DNA of 64,000 nt from NCBI GenBank assembly GCA_964503965.1, contig CAZDCK010000012.1, positions 1-64,000 on the forward strand, in the 5' to 3' direction. Position numbers and translations under genes: made by a program. The notes under the pieces are model-generated. The model did not search any database, was not told where the DNA came from, and saw only the letters and a list, made by a program, of their open reading frames with translations. Source of the DNA: Eutrophocola sp964503965. Lineage in GTDB: Bacteria; Pseudomonadota; Gammaproteobacteria; Pseudomonadales; Pseudohongiellaceae. Shown piece after piece: positions 55,161-63,841 of the stretch (within the stretch, counting starts at the first letter, position 1; every line of letters starts with the position of its first letter).

Positions 55161-56507
55161 GTGCAAGAAATTACCTGTTTTAAAGCGTACGATGTGCGAG
55201 GGCGCATTCCTGACCAGTTGAATGAGGATGTTGCCTACCGCATTGGCCAGGCCTACGCAGAATTTATCAGGCCCAAGGAAGTTGTGGTTGGCTATGATAT
55301 CCGGCTTTCCAGTAAATCCCTTTGCGCTGCCCTGACAAGAGGCCTCAATGATGCTGGCGTGGATGTCCAGAATATCGGTCAGTGTGGTACCGAGGAAATC
55401 TATTTTGCAACCAGTTTTCTCAACGTGGATGGCGGTATTGTCGTAACTGCCAGTCATAACCCGAAAGACTATAACGGCATCAAGTTTGTGCGGGAAAACT
55501 CAAAGCCGATTAGTGGGGATACGGGGCTGGAAGATATTCGAAAATTGGCAGAACGCAATGAGTTTGACCTGGCACCACAAAAGGGCAGCAACACCCAGGT
55601 GGATGTGAAGAATGACTATATCAAGCATTTGCTGTCCTATATCGATCTCAAGAAGCTGAAACCTATCAAGCTGGTGTCAAATCCAGGTAACGGTGGTGCG
55701 GGGCCAATTGTCGATATGCTGGCCGAACATCTGCCTTTCGAAATAGTGCGTCAGTTTCATGAGCCTGATGGTAATTTTCCTAACGGTATTCCCAATCCAC
55801 TGTTACCGGAAAACCGTCAGCCCACTGTAGACAAGCTGTTGGAAACAGGGGCGGATGTTGCCATTGCGTGGGATGGAGACTTTGACCGCTGTTTCTTTTT
55901 TGACGAAAAGGGCGGCTTTATTGAGGGTTATTACATAGTCGGGTTATTGGCAGAATCCTTCCTGAAAAAGCACCCTGGCAGCAAAATCATTCATGATCCA
56001 CGGCTAGTCTGGAATACCCAGGATGTGGTGGAAAAGAATGGGGGCATTACGGTGCAGTGCAAGTCTGGCCATGCCTTCATCAAGGAAAAGATGCGGGAGG
56101 AAGATGCAATATATGGCGGTGAAATGAGTGCCCATCATTATTTCAGGGATTTCTATTACTGTGACAGCGGGATGGTGCCCTGGCTTCTGGCTCTCGAATT
56201 AATGTGTGAATCCGGTAAGCCATTATCGCAACTTGTCGAAGAATGTATTGCCCGCTTCCCTGCCAGCGGTGAAATCAATCGTGAAGTGAACGATGCCAAA
56301 GCGGTCATTGATAATGTGCTTGCCCATTATCAGGATGAAGCCATGGATGTGGATTACACGGATGGCGTTAGTGTCAGCTTTAATGACTGGCGCTTCAATC
56401 TGCGAATGTCTAATACAGAACCTGTGATTCGGCTGAATGTGGAGTCGCGAGGAGATATCGGGTTGATGGAAGCGAAGACCTCCGAGATTCTTGAGTTGAT
56501 GAAATAA
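55161..56507 (+). CDS. manB: phosphomannomutase/phosphoglucomutase
   Basis: A 448-residue hexose phosphate mutase. The phosphoserine loop is TASHNPKDYNG, the metal loop DGDFDRC and the sugar loop GGEMSAHHYF. It interconverts mannose or glucose 6- and 1-phosphates and feeds manC and galU. The start is the GTG at 55161, with AAGGAG 9 nt upstream; longer readings from inside galU are not supported. It could also be called algC or cpsG. Confidence 0.94.
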   Translation: MQEITCFKAYDVRGRIPDQLNEDVAYRIGQAYAEFIRPKEVVVGYDIRLSSKSLCAALTRGLNDAGVDVQNIGQCGTEEIYFATSFLNVDGGIVVTASHNPKDYNGIKFVRENSKPISGDTGLEDIRKLAERNEFDLAPQKGSNTQVDVKNDYIKHLLSYIDLKKLKPIKLVSNPGNGGAGPIVDMLAEHLPFEIVRQFHEPDGNFPNGIPNPLLPENRQPTVDKLLETGADVAIAWDGDFDRCFFFDEKGGFIEGYYIVGLLAESFLKKHPGSKIIHDPRLVWNTQDVVEKNGGITVQCKSGHAFIKEKMREEDAIYGGEMSAHHYFRDFYYCDSGMVPWLLALELMCESGKPLSQLVEECIARFPASGEINREVNDAKAVIDNVLAHYQDEAMDVDYTDGVSVSFNDWRFNLRMSNTEPVIRLNVESRGDIGLMEAKTSEILELMK

Positions 56508-56542
56508 CTGAAAGTAATGAAATAGGGATAGAAGAAAAAAGG

Positions 56543-56598
56543 ATACAAGGATACAAGGATGCAAGGATGCAAGGATACAGGGATACAGGGATACAAGG
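56543..56598. repeat. seven tandem octamers ATACAAGG
   Basis: Seven units with a strict period of 8: ATACAAGG twice, ATGCAAGG twice, ATACAGGG twice, ATACAAGG once. Pairs of identical variants suggest step-wise duplication. The array ends in GGC, the same junction as the left arm at 54166. An opposed, more degenerate arm lies at 56720-56791. Confidence 0.9.
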
Positions 56599-56719
56599 CA
56601 GCATGGTTCGCTCGGGATTTATGATTAGGTTCGTTATTCGAGCCTATCAATAAATTCAAGAGTTCCAAGGCCGGATGTCGCCGGACTCTTCCTGCGACCA
56701 TCAATTCCAGATATTTCTT

Positions 56720-56791
56720 CTTTGCATCCTGGATCCTGTCTCCTGCATCCCTGATTTACCTGAACCGCTCTCCCTGTATCCCTGTCTGATC
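56720..56791. repeat. degenerate opposed arm of the octamer element
   Basis: TTTGCATCC, CTGCATCCCTG and CCCTGTATCCCTGTC are reverse complements of the ATACAGGG/ATGCAAGG units, interrupted by about 15 bp. With 56543-56598 it forms an inverted arrangement spanning 250 bp. Confidence 0.5.
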
Positions 56792-56891
56792 ATTTTCCTT
56801 TTCCCTCGTCTGTACACTGTCCCCTTAGCTTCATATACTCACTGACCGGCCCTGAAAATGATCAAGGCAATCCAGTGAGGAGGGGGACAAC

Positions 56892-58547
56892 ATGTTGCGC
56901 AAGCTGTTCAATCGACTGTCAGTTGTGTTTTTGCTGACAGGATTACTTGCCTGTTCCAGTGACGAACAGGTCAGTATGGATATGCCTGCCCGGGATGTTC
57001 CTGCTGACAATCCAATAAACAGTACTGCCCCCAATATCCTGCTCATCATTTCAGATGACGTTGGCATGGATGTCACTACGGGTATGTCCCCAGGCATGAT
57101 TGATGGCCTAGTGAGTCGTTATGGTCCCGATGGTCTCAATCACCCGCAATATTCCGCCATCGCCGGCAGCCCTGCATCAACCCCGATTCTGGATACCTTT
57201 GCCAGTGAGTCCATGGTGTTTACCAACGTATGGGCCCACCCTTTCTGTTCTCCCACGCGCGCATCCATTCTGACCGGGCTCTATTCAGCTACCCATGTCT
57301 TTACCTATGCAGATGCACTGTCACAGAACCATGATTCATTTGTTCGTATGCTCAAGGAAGACGGGGGCTACAAAACAGCCGCATTTGGCAAATGGCACAT
57401 GGCTGGTTTACCTGGTGAAGATGTCAGCTATCCCGGCATGAAGCCCAAAGAGGCCGGTTTTGATCTGTTCAAGGGCAATATGCATGCCGCGCTGCAGACA
57501 TTCTGGGAATACGATTATGAAGTACAGGATGATAGTACTTCGGCCAGTCAATGGCGCACCGAACAGGCTCCGAAAAAGTCACTGCCCGGTATAGGACCGA
57601 CCACGTTTGCTCCGGTGGTAAAAATTGCAGATACAATCGAGTGGATTCGGAGTAATGAGAGCAATAATCCGGATCAGCCCTGGTTCGCCTGGGTAGCCTT
57701 CAATCTTTCTCATGCCACCCGCCTGAGCGAACCCACCCAGATGGCTGTGCCGGATCGCGATACCCTCAACAACGAAACCATTGCCGAAATACAAGCCTGT
57801 GGTGGGCAGTTCGGCACCCAGAATTTCGGCAATTGCCCGGGAGAGGTCCACATGCGTGCCATGACCAATGCCCTGGACACAGTAGTTGGAAAACTGTTCG
57901 AAGCGGTGGATGAAATTGACCCGAATACCGTGATTATTTACGTAGGGGATAATGGCACGCCAATGTACCAGCGTCCCAATCTGGATTTTATAGACAATAT
58001 GTATATTACCCGTGATGGTCGCGGCAAGGGGACAGCCTATGAGAGTGGAGTACGTGTGCCCATGGTGGTGAAAGGCCCGGGTATCATTCCGGGATTATCG
58101 AAGGAGTTTGCCAGTGCCGCGGATATCTTTCCCACCACGTTGTCCCTGGCTGGTTTGCAGTCTCCGGCCATGGTAAATAACAGTGCTGGCACGGCCACTA
58201 TTCCACTGGATTCCGTCTCCCTGGCACCGATACTGAAGAACCAGGCGGCGCATGTCCGTGACCCGGATGAGGGTTACCTGATGACAGAGACGTCGAATCT
58301 CATGACTGGCGGCACCCTGCATCTGGGGGCCCGTAATGGCAGCCACAAGATTGTCTGTATCGGTGGTGTTAATGAACAAGCGTGTGAGTTTTATGACCTG
58401 AATCAAGATCCACTGGAAGAGTATCCGCTGGCTATTCCCCCAAACTGCACTGCCTATGATGATGGTAGCTGGACAGCGGAGGATGAAGCCTGGCACTACT
58501 GCCGGCTGGTGGATGTAGTGACATCAAATACTGAAATGTCTTTATAG
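56892..58547 (+). CDS. type I sulfatase, lipoprotein
   Basis: A 551-residue lipoprotein (lipobox LLAC, Cys21) of the alkaline-phosphatase superfamily. CSPTR at 119-123 is the site where Cys119 becomes formylglycine; the pattern CxPxR and the following ASILTGL are diagnostic. Metal-site ISDDVG at 53-58 and AFGKWHMAG follow, with VGDNGTP later. It removes sulfate esters at the cell surface or in the periplasm; substrate unknown. It needs a formylglycine-generating enzyme or anSME elsewhere. A very strong ribosome binding site precedes it, and NIPSNAP follows after 49 bp. Confidence 0.92.
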   Translation: MLRKLFNRLSVVFLLTGLLACSSDEQVSMDMPARDVPADNPINSTAPNILLIISDDVGMDVTTGMSPGMIDGLVSRYGPDGLNHPQYSAIAGSPASTPILDTFASESMVFTNVWAHPFCSPTRASILTGLYSATHVFTYADALSQNHDSFVRMLKEDGGYKTAAFGKWHMAGLPGEDVSYPGMKPKEAGFDLFKGNMHAALQTFWEYDYEVQDDSTSASQWRTEQAPKKSLPGIGPTTFAPVVKIADTIEWIRSNESNNPDQPWFAWVAFNLSHATRLSEPTQMAVPDRDTLNNETIAEIQACGGQFGTQNFGNCPGEVHMRAMTNALDTVVGKLFEAVDEIDPNTVIIYVGDNGTPMYQRPNLDFIDNMYITRDGRGKGTAYESGVRVPMVVKGPGIIPGLSKEFASAADIFPTTLSLAGLQSPAMVNNSAGTATIPLDSVSLAPILKNQAAHVRDPDEGYLMTETSNLMTGGTLHLGARNGSHKIVCIGGVNEQACEFYDLNQDPLEEYPLAIPPNCTAYDDGSWTAEDEAWHYCRLVDVVTSNTEMSL

Positions 58548-58596
58548 AGTGCCATTAACCTGTTCGGCATGATCAAGTTACCAACGGAGAAAACCC

Positions 58597-59094
58597 ATGA
58601 TTCCATCTACTAAAACGATTCGACATTTTACCGCTCTTATAACAATCCTTTTATCTGTGTCCGGTCTGGCAGCCAGTAACGATGCTCCCCTGCCACCGTG
58701 TGGACCCAAATCGCAGTTGGAAGGGGGTATAGCGGCTAATGTGGATGAAAATGCCCGCTGTTTTGAGCTGCGCATGTACACAGTTGATCCGGAACGTATC
58801 AATTCCGATGACTTCAATGGTGGTATCAATGAACTGCATCAACGCTTCCGTGAAGAGGAAGTCGCCATATTTGAAAAGCATGGTGCTGAAGTCATCGGCG
58901 TCTGGCAGGATATCAACAGGCCCAATACCCTGATCTGGATGCTTGCCTATCGCGATCGGGATCATCGCGACGAGGTCTGGGCTGGATTTGCTGCTGATCC
59001 AGCATGGGAAGTTTTGCGCAAAAAATACAATGTGCCCTTGATACGCCCGGAAGTATTCATGATGAGCAATACTGATTATTCGAACCTGAAATAA
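58597..59094 (+). CDS. secreted NIPSNAP-family protein
   Basis: A 165-residue protein with signal peptide (ALITILLSVSGLAAS) and a NIPSNAP/dimeric alpha-beta barrel domain: CFELRMYTVDPE, FEKHGAEVIGVWQDI, LIWMLAYRDRDHRDEVWAGFAADPAW. NIPSNAP domains form small barrels; enzymatic roles are not firmly known, though some related barrels are oxygenases. Export is unusual and suggests a part in the periplasmic pathway with its neighbours. Between sulfatase (49 bp) and the propeller gene (21 bp). Confidence 0.88.
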   Translation: MIPSTKTIRHFTALITILLSVSGLAASNDAPLPPCGPKSQLEGGIAANVDENARCFELRMYTVDPERINSDDFNGGINELHQRFREEEVAIFEKHGAEVIGVWQDINRPNTLIWMLAYRDRDHRDEVWAGFAADPAWEVLRKKYNVPLIRPEVFMMSNTDYSNLK

Positions 59095-59115
59095 AAAAAC
59101 TAAGGGAAATGGAAG

Positions 59116-60183
59116 ATGAAAAAACTGATTGCCCTTGCACCGTCAATACTGGCTTCGGTGGCTTTAGCACAGGCCCCGGCCTCTACTTTCGATCGCGGTT
59201 CCAGTCTGCAGGCCTGGCAGGATCCAGCTTTTGAGGATGTGATTGCGACGTGCTCTACCCCTCCCGCTGCATTTCGAATTGGCGGCGGTAACGCTGAAGA
59301 CAACACTACGCCCCCCATGCCGAGTTTGCCCGTGGCTTCCAGTATTCCCGGAGTTATCCAGGGCGGTAAAACCTGGCAGGTGGTATGGTCCTGGGAAGGG
59401 AATAATGCCGATGGCCCGATAGCTGCAGACAATGGCACCCTGATTTTTGCCAATAACGATGCTGGCAATGTCATGCAGCTCGACCCGGAAACCGGCCTGG
59501 CAGAAATTATTTATGAAGATATCAATACAGCCGGAGCGGTATCCCGCAACAAGAACGGAGACTTGTTTGTAGCCGTTCGCGGCATCGGTACCGGCATTTA
59601 CCAGCTGGAACCCGAGCGCAGAGTGCTGGCGAATACGATCAATGGTGAACCGCTGGAATGTGCCGGTGGTGTCATGAATGACCTGGCTGCGGCTTCGAAT
59701 GGTGGAGTATATTTTTCGGTGTCAGGCAGTGGTGTGTTTCATGCCGATCCACAAGGCAATGTGACCAAGTATGGTGAAGTCCCCGGGGCCAATGGCATTA
59801 TTCTCAGTGCGGATGAGGAAACGCTTTATGCGACTAACGGTGCTGAAGTAGTGGCTTTCGATGTAGCGGAAGATGGGGCCCTGGAGAACCAGCGTACCTT
59901 TGGCATGCTGCAGGGCGGCACCGGGGGGGATGGCTCAACCATTGACGAAGAAGGTCGACTGTACGTAGCAACCGGGCAGTCAGCCGATGTGTTTTCTCCT
60001 GATGGTGAATTTCTGGGTTCCATACCAGGTCCCCGGGGTATGCACGGGGTTTTCTTCGGAGGTGAAGACAAACGCACATTATATGGCATTGTCTTTTATG
60101 GCACCTGGGGAACACAGGCGGCCCGTAATGCCATTGTCGGTATAGATACCATTGCGCAGGGTTATACCGGACGGGCTAAATAG
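59116..60183 (+). CDS. secreted SMP-30/gluconolactonase-like beta-propeller
   Basis: A 355-residue protein with a signal peptide (APSILASVALAQA). Repeated blades include GNVMQLDPETGLAEIIYED, MNDLAAASNGGVYFSVSGSGV, GANGIILSADEETLYATN and GSTIDEEGRLYVATGQS, typical of SMP-30/LRE-type six-bladed propellers that bind a metal and hydrolyse lactones. Its place before a quinoprotein alcohol dehydrogenase fits hydrolysis of lactones formed by oxidation. Substrate unknown. Confidence 0.85.
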   Translation: MKKLIALAPSILASVALAQAPASTFDRGSSLQAWQDPAFEDVIATCSTPPAAFRIGGGNAEDNTTPPMPSLPVASSIPGVIQGGKTWQVVWSWEGNNADGPIAADNGTLIFANNDAGNVMQLDPETGLAEIIYEDINTAGAVSRNKNGDLFVAVRGIGTGIYQLEPERRVLANTINGEPLECAGGVMNDLAAASNGGVYFSVSGSGVFHADPQGNVTKYGEVPGANGIILSADEETLYATNGAEVVAFDVAEDGALENQRTFGMLQGGTGGDGSTIDEEGRLYVATGQSADVFSPDGEFLGSIPGPRGMHGVFFGGEDKRTLYGIVFYGTWGTQAARNAIVGIDTIAQGYTGRAK

Positions 60184-60210
60184 AAAAACTGAGAATCAAG
60201 GGGGAGAGAA

Positions 60211-62259
60211 ATGACTACATGGCTGGATAGCAAGTGCTTGAAAACCGCACTGGCAGTGATGTTTTGTTCGCTGCTGTCGAGCCTGCAGGCGCAGCCTGCG
60301 GCAGTGGATGATGAACGGCTGCTTGATGCAGATGCTGACATTGGTAACTGGCTAACCTATGGACGTACTTACCAGGAGCAGCGCTTCAGCCCGCTTGACC
60401 AGATCAATGACGGCAATATCGACCAGCTGGGACTGGCCTGGTCGCTGGAACTGCCCACGAACCAGAACGTGGAATCCACACCGTTAGCCATTGATGGGGT
60501 GCTCTACCTGACCCTGCCCTGGAGCCGTGTTATTGCTGTGGATGGAAAAACCGGAGAGCAGCTGTGGCTCTATGATCCCCAGGTACCGGGCGAGTGGAAT
60601 ATCAACGTCTGCTGCGGCCTGGATAACCGGGGTGCTGCAGCCTATGAAGGAAAAATTATTTTTGGCACCCTGGACGGGCGTCTGATTGCCCTGGATGCAG
60701 CCACTGGCACAGAAGTCTGGTCAGTCAAGGCAACACCGGAAGGGCGTTATTCGATTACCGGTGCCCCACGGGTGGCAGATGGCAAGGTATTCATTGGTTC
60801 GGCCGGTGGTGAATTCGATGTACGGGGTCACCTGGATGCCTATGATGTGAATACCGGCGAGCGTCTGTGGCGTTTCTGGACGGTTCCCGGCAATCCGGCA
60901 GACGGATTCGAGGATGCTACCCAGGAAATGATTGCCGAGACCTGGATCGAGGCCGGCTGGTGGGACAAAGGGCCAGGCGGTACTGTCTGGGATGCCATTA
61001 CCTATGACCCGCAGACAGACCTGGTGATTTTCGGTACGGGTAATGGTGCGCCCTGGGATGCGGTGGATCGTGATGCGGGGCAGGGCGATAACCTGTTCCT
61101 GTCTTCCATTGTTGCCGTCCATGCCGATGACGGCAGTTATGCCTGGCACTACCAGGAAACTCCCTGGGAAACCTGGGACTATGACACTGGCCAACAGTTG
61201 ATGCTGATGGACATGGAGATTGACGGAGAAATGCGTCACGTGGTGACCCAGGCCTCCAAGAACGGTTTTTTCTATGTCCTGGATGCGGCCACTGGCGAAT
61301 TCCTCAATGGCGAGCCCTACACTGAAGTGAACTGGGCTACCGGCATCAACAAGGAAACCGGCCGCCCGTTCATTGTGCCCGAAGCCCGATACAACGTGAC
61401 CGGAAAGGTCTACAACCTGGCCCCCGGACCCGCTGGCGGGCATGCCTGGCAGCCCATGAGCTACAGTCCGGAAACGGGACTGGTTTATATTCCATCAACC
61501 ACCCACTGGACCCTGGTCGGTGATTTTGATGCCAGGGCGGCGCATCTTGAAGAAAACCCCAATGCCCGCCAGAGTTTCACTGGCAGACTGGTAGCCTGGG
61601 ATCCGGTCAATCAGCGTGAAGTCTGGCGCGGAGAGGAACTGGTCAATCCGCGGGGCGGTGTGCAGGTCATCGGCGGTGCTTTGGCCACTGCGGGCAACCT
61701 GGTTTTCAATGGTAATCTGCCGAAACAGGAAATTGTCGCTTACCGTGCAACAGACGGGGAACGCCTGTGGAGCTTTGATGCCAAAACAGCGGTTTTCCCC
61801 GGCGCCATTTCCTACCAGGTGGATGGGGAACAGTATCTGGCCATCGCCGTGGGAGGTCCTGTCCAGGGCGGTTACTATGCGCCCAATGGGGCGCGCCTGC
61901 TGACCTTCAAACTGGGCGGTAATGCAACGCTGCCCGAACTGCCGGCCTTTACCCAGCGCCCGATCAATCCACCGCAGCAGTTTGCTTCAGAAGAGGTGAT
62001 TAACCAGGGCGGGCGTGTCTTCGAGGAAAATTGCGCCATGTGTCACGGCCACGGTATTGCCCGGGCCCGTTCCAGTTTTCCGGACCTGAGAAGGACACCG
62101 GCCCTGCACAGCCAGGAGTTGTTCGACAATATTGTGCTGGGTGGACAACTGTCAGCCAATGGCATGGCCAGTTTCAGGGAATATATCGGCGAGGAAGAAA
62201 CGACAGCAATCAGAGCCTATATCGTATCCCTGGCTCAGGAAGCGTTGTCTGAAGAATAG
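60211..62259 (+). CDS. quinohemoprotein (PQQ, cytochrome c) alcohol dehydrogenase
   Basis: A 682-residue secreted enzyme. Signal peptide 1-28; then an eight-bladed PQQ propeller with the vicinal disulfide Cys134-Cys135, calcium ligands Glu201 (GGEFDVRG) and Asn278 (GTGNGAPW), and the catalytic Asp323 (WDYDTG). The C-terminal cytochrome c has CAMCH at 608-612 and a likely axial Met652 (NGMASF). Type II enzymes of this kind oxidise alcohols in the periplasm and pass electrons via heme c. PQQ synthesis genes are not in the window. It is the fourth gene of the exported-enzyme locus, 27 bp after the propeller. Confidence 0.95.
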   Translation: MTTWLDSKCLKTALAVMFCSLLSSLQAQPAAVDDERLLDADADIGNWLTYGRTYQEQRFSPLDQINDGNIDQLGLAWSLELPTNQNVESTPLAIDGVLYLTLPWSRVIAVDGKTGEQLWLYDPQVPGEWNINVCCGLDNRGAAAYEGKIIFGTLDGRLIALDAATGTEVWSVKATPEGRYSITGAPRVADGKVFIGSAGGEFDVRGHLDAYDVNTGERLWRFWTVPGNPADGFEDATQEMIAETWIEAGWWDKGPGGTVWDAITYDPQTDLVIFGTGNGAPWDAVDRDAGQGDNLFLSSIVAVHADDGSYAWHYQETPWETWDYDTGQQLMLMDMEIDGEMRHVVTQASKNGFFYVLDAATGEFLNGEPYTEVNWATGINKETGRPFIVPEARYNVTGKVYNLAPGPAGGHAWQPMSYSPETGLVYIPSTTHWTLVGDFDARAAHLEENPNARQSFTGRLVAWDPVNQREVWRGEELVNPRGGVQVIGGALATAGNLVFNGNLPKQEIVAYRATDGERLWSFDAKTAVFPGAISYQVDGEQYLAIAVGGPVQGGYYAPNGARLLTFKLGGNATLPELPAFTQRPINPPQQFASEEVINQGGRVFEENCAMCHGHGIARARSSFPDLRRTPALHSQELFDNIVLGGQLSANGMASFREYIGEEETTAIRAYIVSLAQEALSEE

Positions 62260-62406
62260 CCGGATATCACGGAAAGGAAGCGGGCCGTAAGAATTAACTG
62301 TGAGTGGGTTGAGAGTGTATTGAGAGTCGGCAGGGAACGCGCATTACCATAACTTGACAAGATGTCAGCCGACCTTTTTAAAACATATTTTCACCGGGAG
62401 AACAGT

Positions 62407-63327
62407 ATGACCGATAAACCATCAAAGGAACGCCGTACGGTTCCACACGAAGCTGTCGCACTGTATGACGAATTCATCCATGGTCACATTGATCGGCGCG
62501 CCTTTCTCAATGGCGTCAGAAAATACGCTGTTGCCGGACTCTCGGCCGGCGCCATTGTCGATGCCCTGATGCCGGACTATGCCATGGGCCAGCAGATCGC
62601 CCGTGATGATGAGCGTATTCGCGCCGAGTATGTCACTGTTCCATCTCCGGATGGACATGGATTTATCCGGGGCTACCTGGTCCGGCCATACAGCGCCGAT
62701 AGTCGTTCTGCCGAGCCGGCAAAATTACCGGGCATTGTGGTTATCCATGAAAATCGTGGCCTTAATCCCCATACTGAAGATGTGGCACGTCGTCTTGCCC
62801 TGGCCAATTTCATGGTCTTTGCACCGGATGTGCTGACATCTGTTGGTGGTTATCCCGGAGACGATTATCAGGGGGGGCAGCTTTTCCGCGACCTTGATGC
62901 GGACAAGCGATTCGAGGACCTGGTCGCTGCGGCCTACTGGCTGAAGAATCGTGATGACTGCAGTGGAAAGATTGGTGTTACCGGTTTCTGCTATGGGGGC
63001 AGCATGTCAAACCAGCTGGCTGTCCGTCTGGGCGATGATCTGTCAGCAGCCGTGCCATTCTACGGCGGTGGTGTTTCTTCAGACGATGCCCGCAATATCG
63101 GTGCAGCAGTCATGGTGATGCATGGTGAGAACGACACCCGCCTGGTCAGCGCCTGGCCGGATTATGAAGAAGCCCTTTCAGCGGCGGGTGTGACCCATGA
63201 AGGACAGATATATCCGGATGCCGGACATGGATTCTTCAATGATGCAACGCCGGAACGGTACAACGAGGCTGCGGCTACTGATGCCTGGAAGAAAATGGTT
63301 GGGTGGTTTAATACTTACGTGAGGTAA
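62407..63327 (+). CDS. Tat-exported dienelactone hydrolase-family protein
   Basis: A 306-residue alpha/beta hydrolase. Its N-terminus has a twin-arginine signal (DRRAFLNGV at 29-37, then a hydrophobic AVAGLSAGAIVDAL). The triad is Cys195 (GFCYGG), Asp243 (HGENDTR) and His274 (DAGHGFF), with Glu115 in HENRGLN, as in dienelactone hydrolase. ATG 62407 has GGGAG 6 nt upstream; a start at 62362 is not needed. It probably opens lactones or esters in the periplasm. It is 147 bp after the dehydrogenase and may have its own promoter. Confidence 0.93.
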   Translation: MTDKPSKERRTVPHEAVALYDEFIHGHIDRRAFLNGVRKYAVAGLSAGAIVDALMPDYAMGQQIARDDERIRAEYVTVPSPDGHGFIRGYLVRPYSADSRSAEPAKLPGIVVIHENRGLNPHTEDVARRLALANFMVFAPDVLTSVGGYPGDDYQGGQLFRDLDADKRFEDLVAAAYWLKNRDDCSGKIGVTGFCYGGSMSNQLAVRLGDDLSAAVPFYGGGVSSDDARNIGAAVMVMHGENDTRLVSAWPDYEEALSAAGVTHEGQIYPDAGHGFFNDATPERYNEAAATDAWKKMVGWFNTYVR

Positions 63328-63506
63328 AGTGCACTCATGAAAGCAACTGGCTTGTAATCTGTTGTTCCGGTGCCCGCCCGGGACGTTAAATCCGGGGAGC
63401 GGTTTTGGACATAATGCGGCTTATAACCTTTAAAATTTCCAGACTGCTCTCATAATAGGCAGCAGCTGGATCGAAAGATCCTGAATTCAACGGCCTGGTG
63501 GTTTCC

Positions 63507-63779
63507 ATGATGCAACCCAAACTAGCTCTCTATATCTCACCATTGTGTGGGTTTTGCCACTATGTCTTGTCAGCCATACAGGATCTGGGGCTGGATGTGG
63601 AAATTCGCAATGTAGCCACAGATAGACAACACCTGGAAGATCTGTTTCGGGCCCGCCAGCGAACCACGGTTCCGGTACTAAGAATTGCCACTGACGATGA
63701 TGAACAGTGGATGCCTGAATCCCGGGATATCGTAGCCTATCTGAGAGATTTCAAAGAGAGTCCTAACAACCCGGCCTAA
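63507..63779 (+). CDS. glutaredoxin-family protein
   Basis: A 90-residue thioredoxin-fold protein with CGFC (SPLCGFCHYVL) near residue 14, the cis-proline TVPVLRI and a C-terminal helix (SRDIVAYLRDF). Dithiol glutaredoxins usually have CPYC; CGFC is a less common active site. It probably reduces disulfides in the cytoplasm with glutathione. The start is one of two adjacent ATG codons; a GTG 9 nt earlier is also possible. Confidence 0.9.
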   Translation: MMQPKLALYISPLCGFCHYVLSAIQDLGLDVEIRNVATDRQHLEDLFRARQRTTVPVLRIATDDDEQWMPESRDIVAYLRDFKESPNNPA

Positions 63780-63841
63780 AGTCTGCTTGGGCCACTCAGT
63801 CGAGATGATTCATGGCTCTTTCGAGGTGTTCTATCAGCGCC

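Larger units (their letters stand above)
56508..56891. other. gene-free interval with octamer arrays between manB and the sulfatase gene
   Basis: 384 bp without a credible gene. It contains the ordered octamer array at 56543-56598, a central segment with the hairpin AAGAGTTCC...GGACTCTT (about 56658-56690), a degenerate opposite-strand arm at 56720-56791 (GCATCC, CTGTATCCCTG types) and the upstream region of the sulfatase gene with a strong GAGGAGGGGG site. Confidence 0.6.

Noticed and set aside
54150..56598. CRISPR array
   Set aside because: The units are 7-8 nt and contiguous with no spacers, so they cannot be CRISPR repeats; no cas genes are present.
56354..56704. 116-residue minus-strand frame over the octamer array
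   Set aside because: Most of it is the translated octamer repeat (repeating Cys-Ile-Pro-Val-Ser-Leu type) and antisense manB; no start context or family match. The first 30 codons could be an old gene fragment but cannot be supported.
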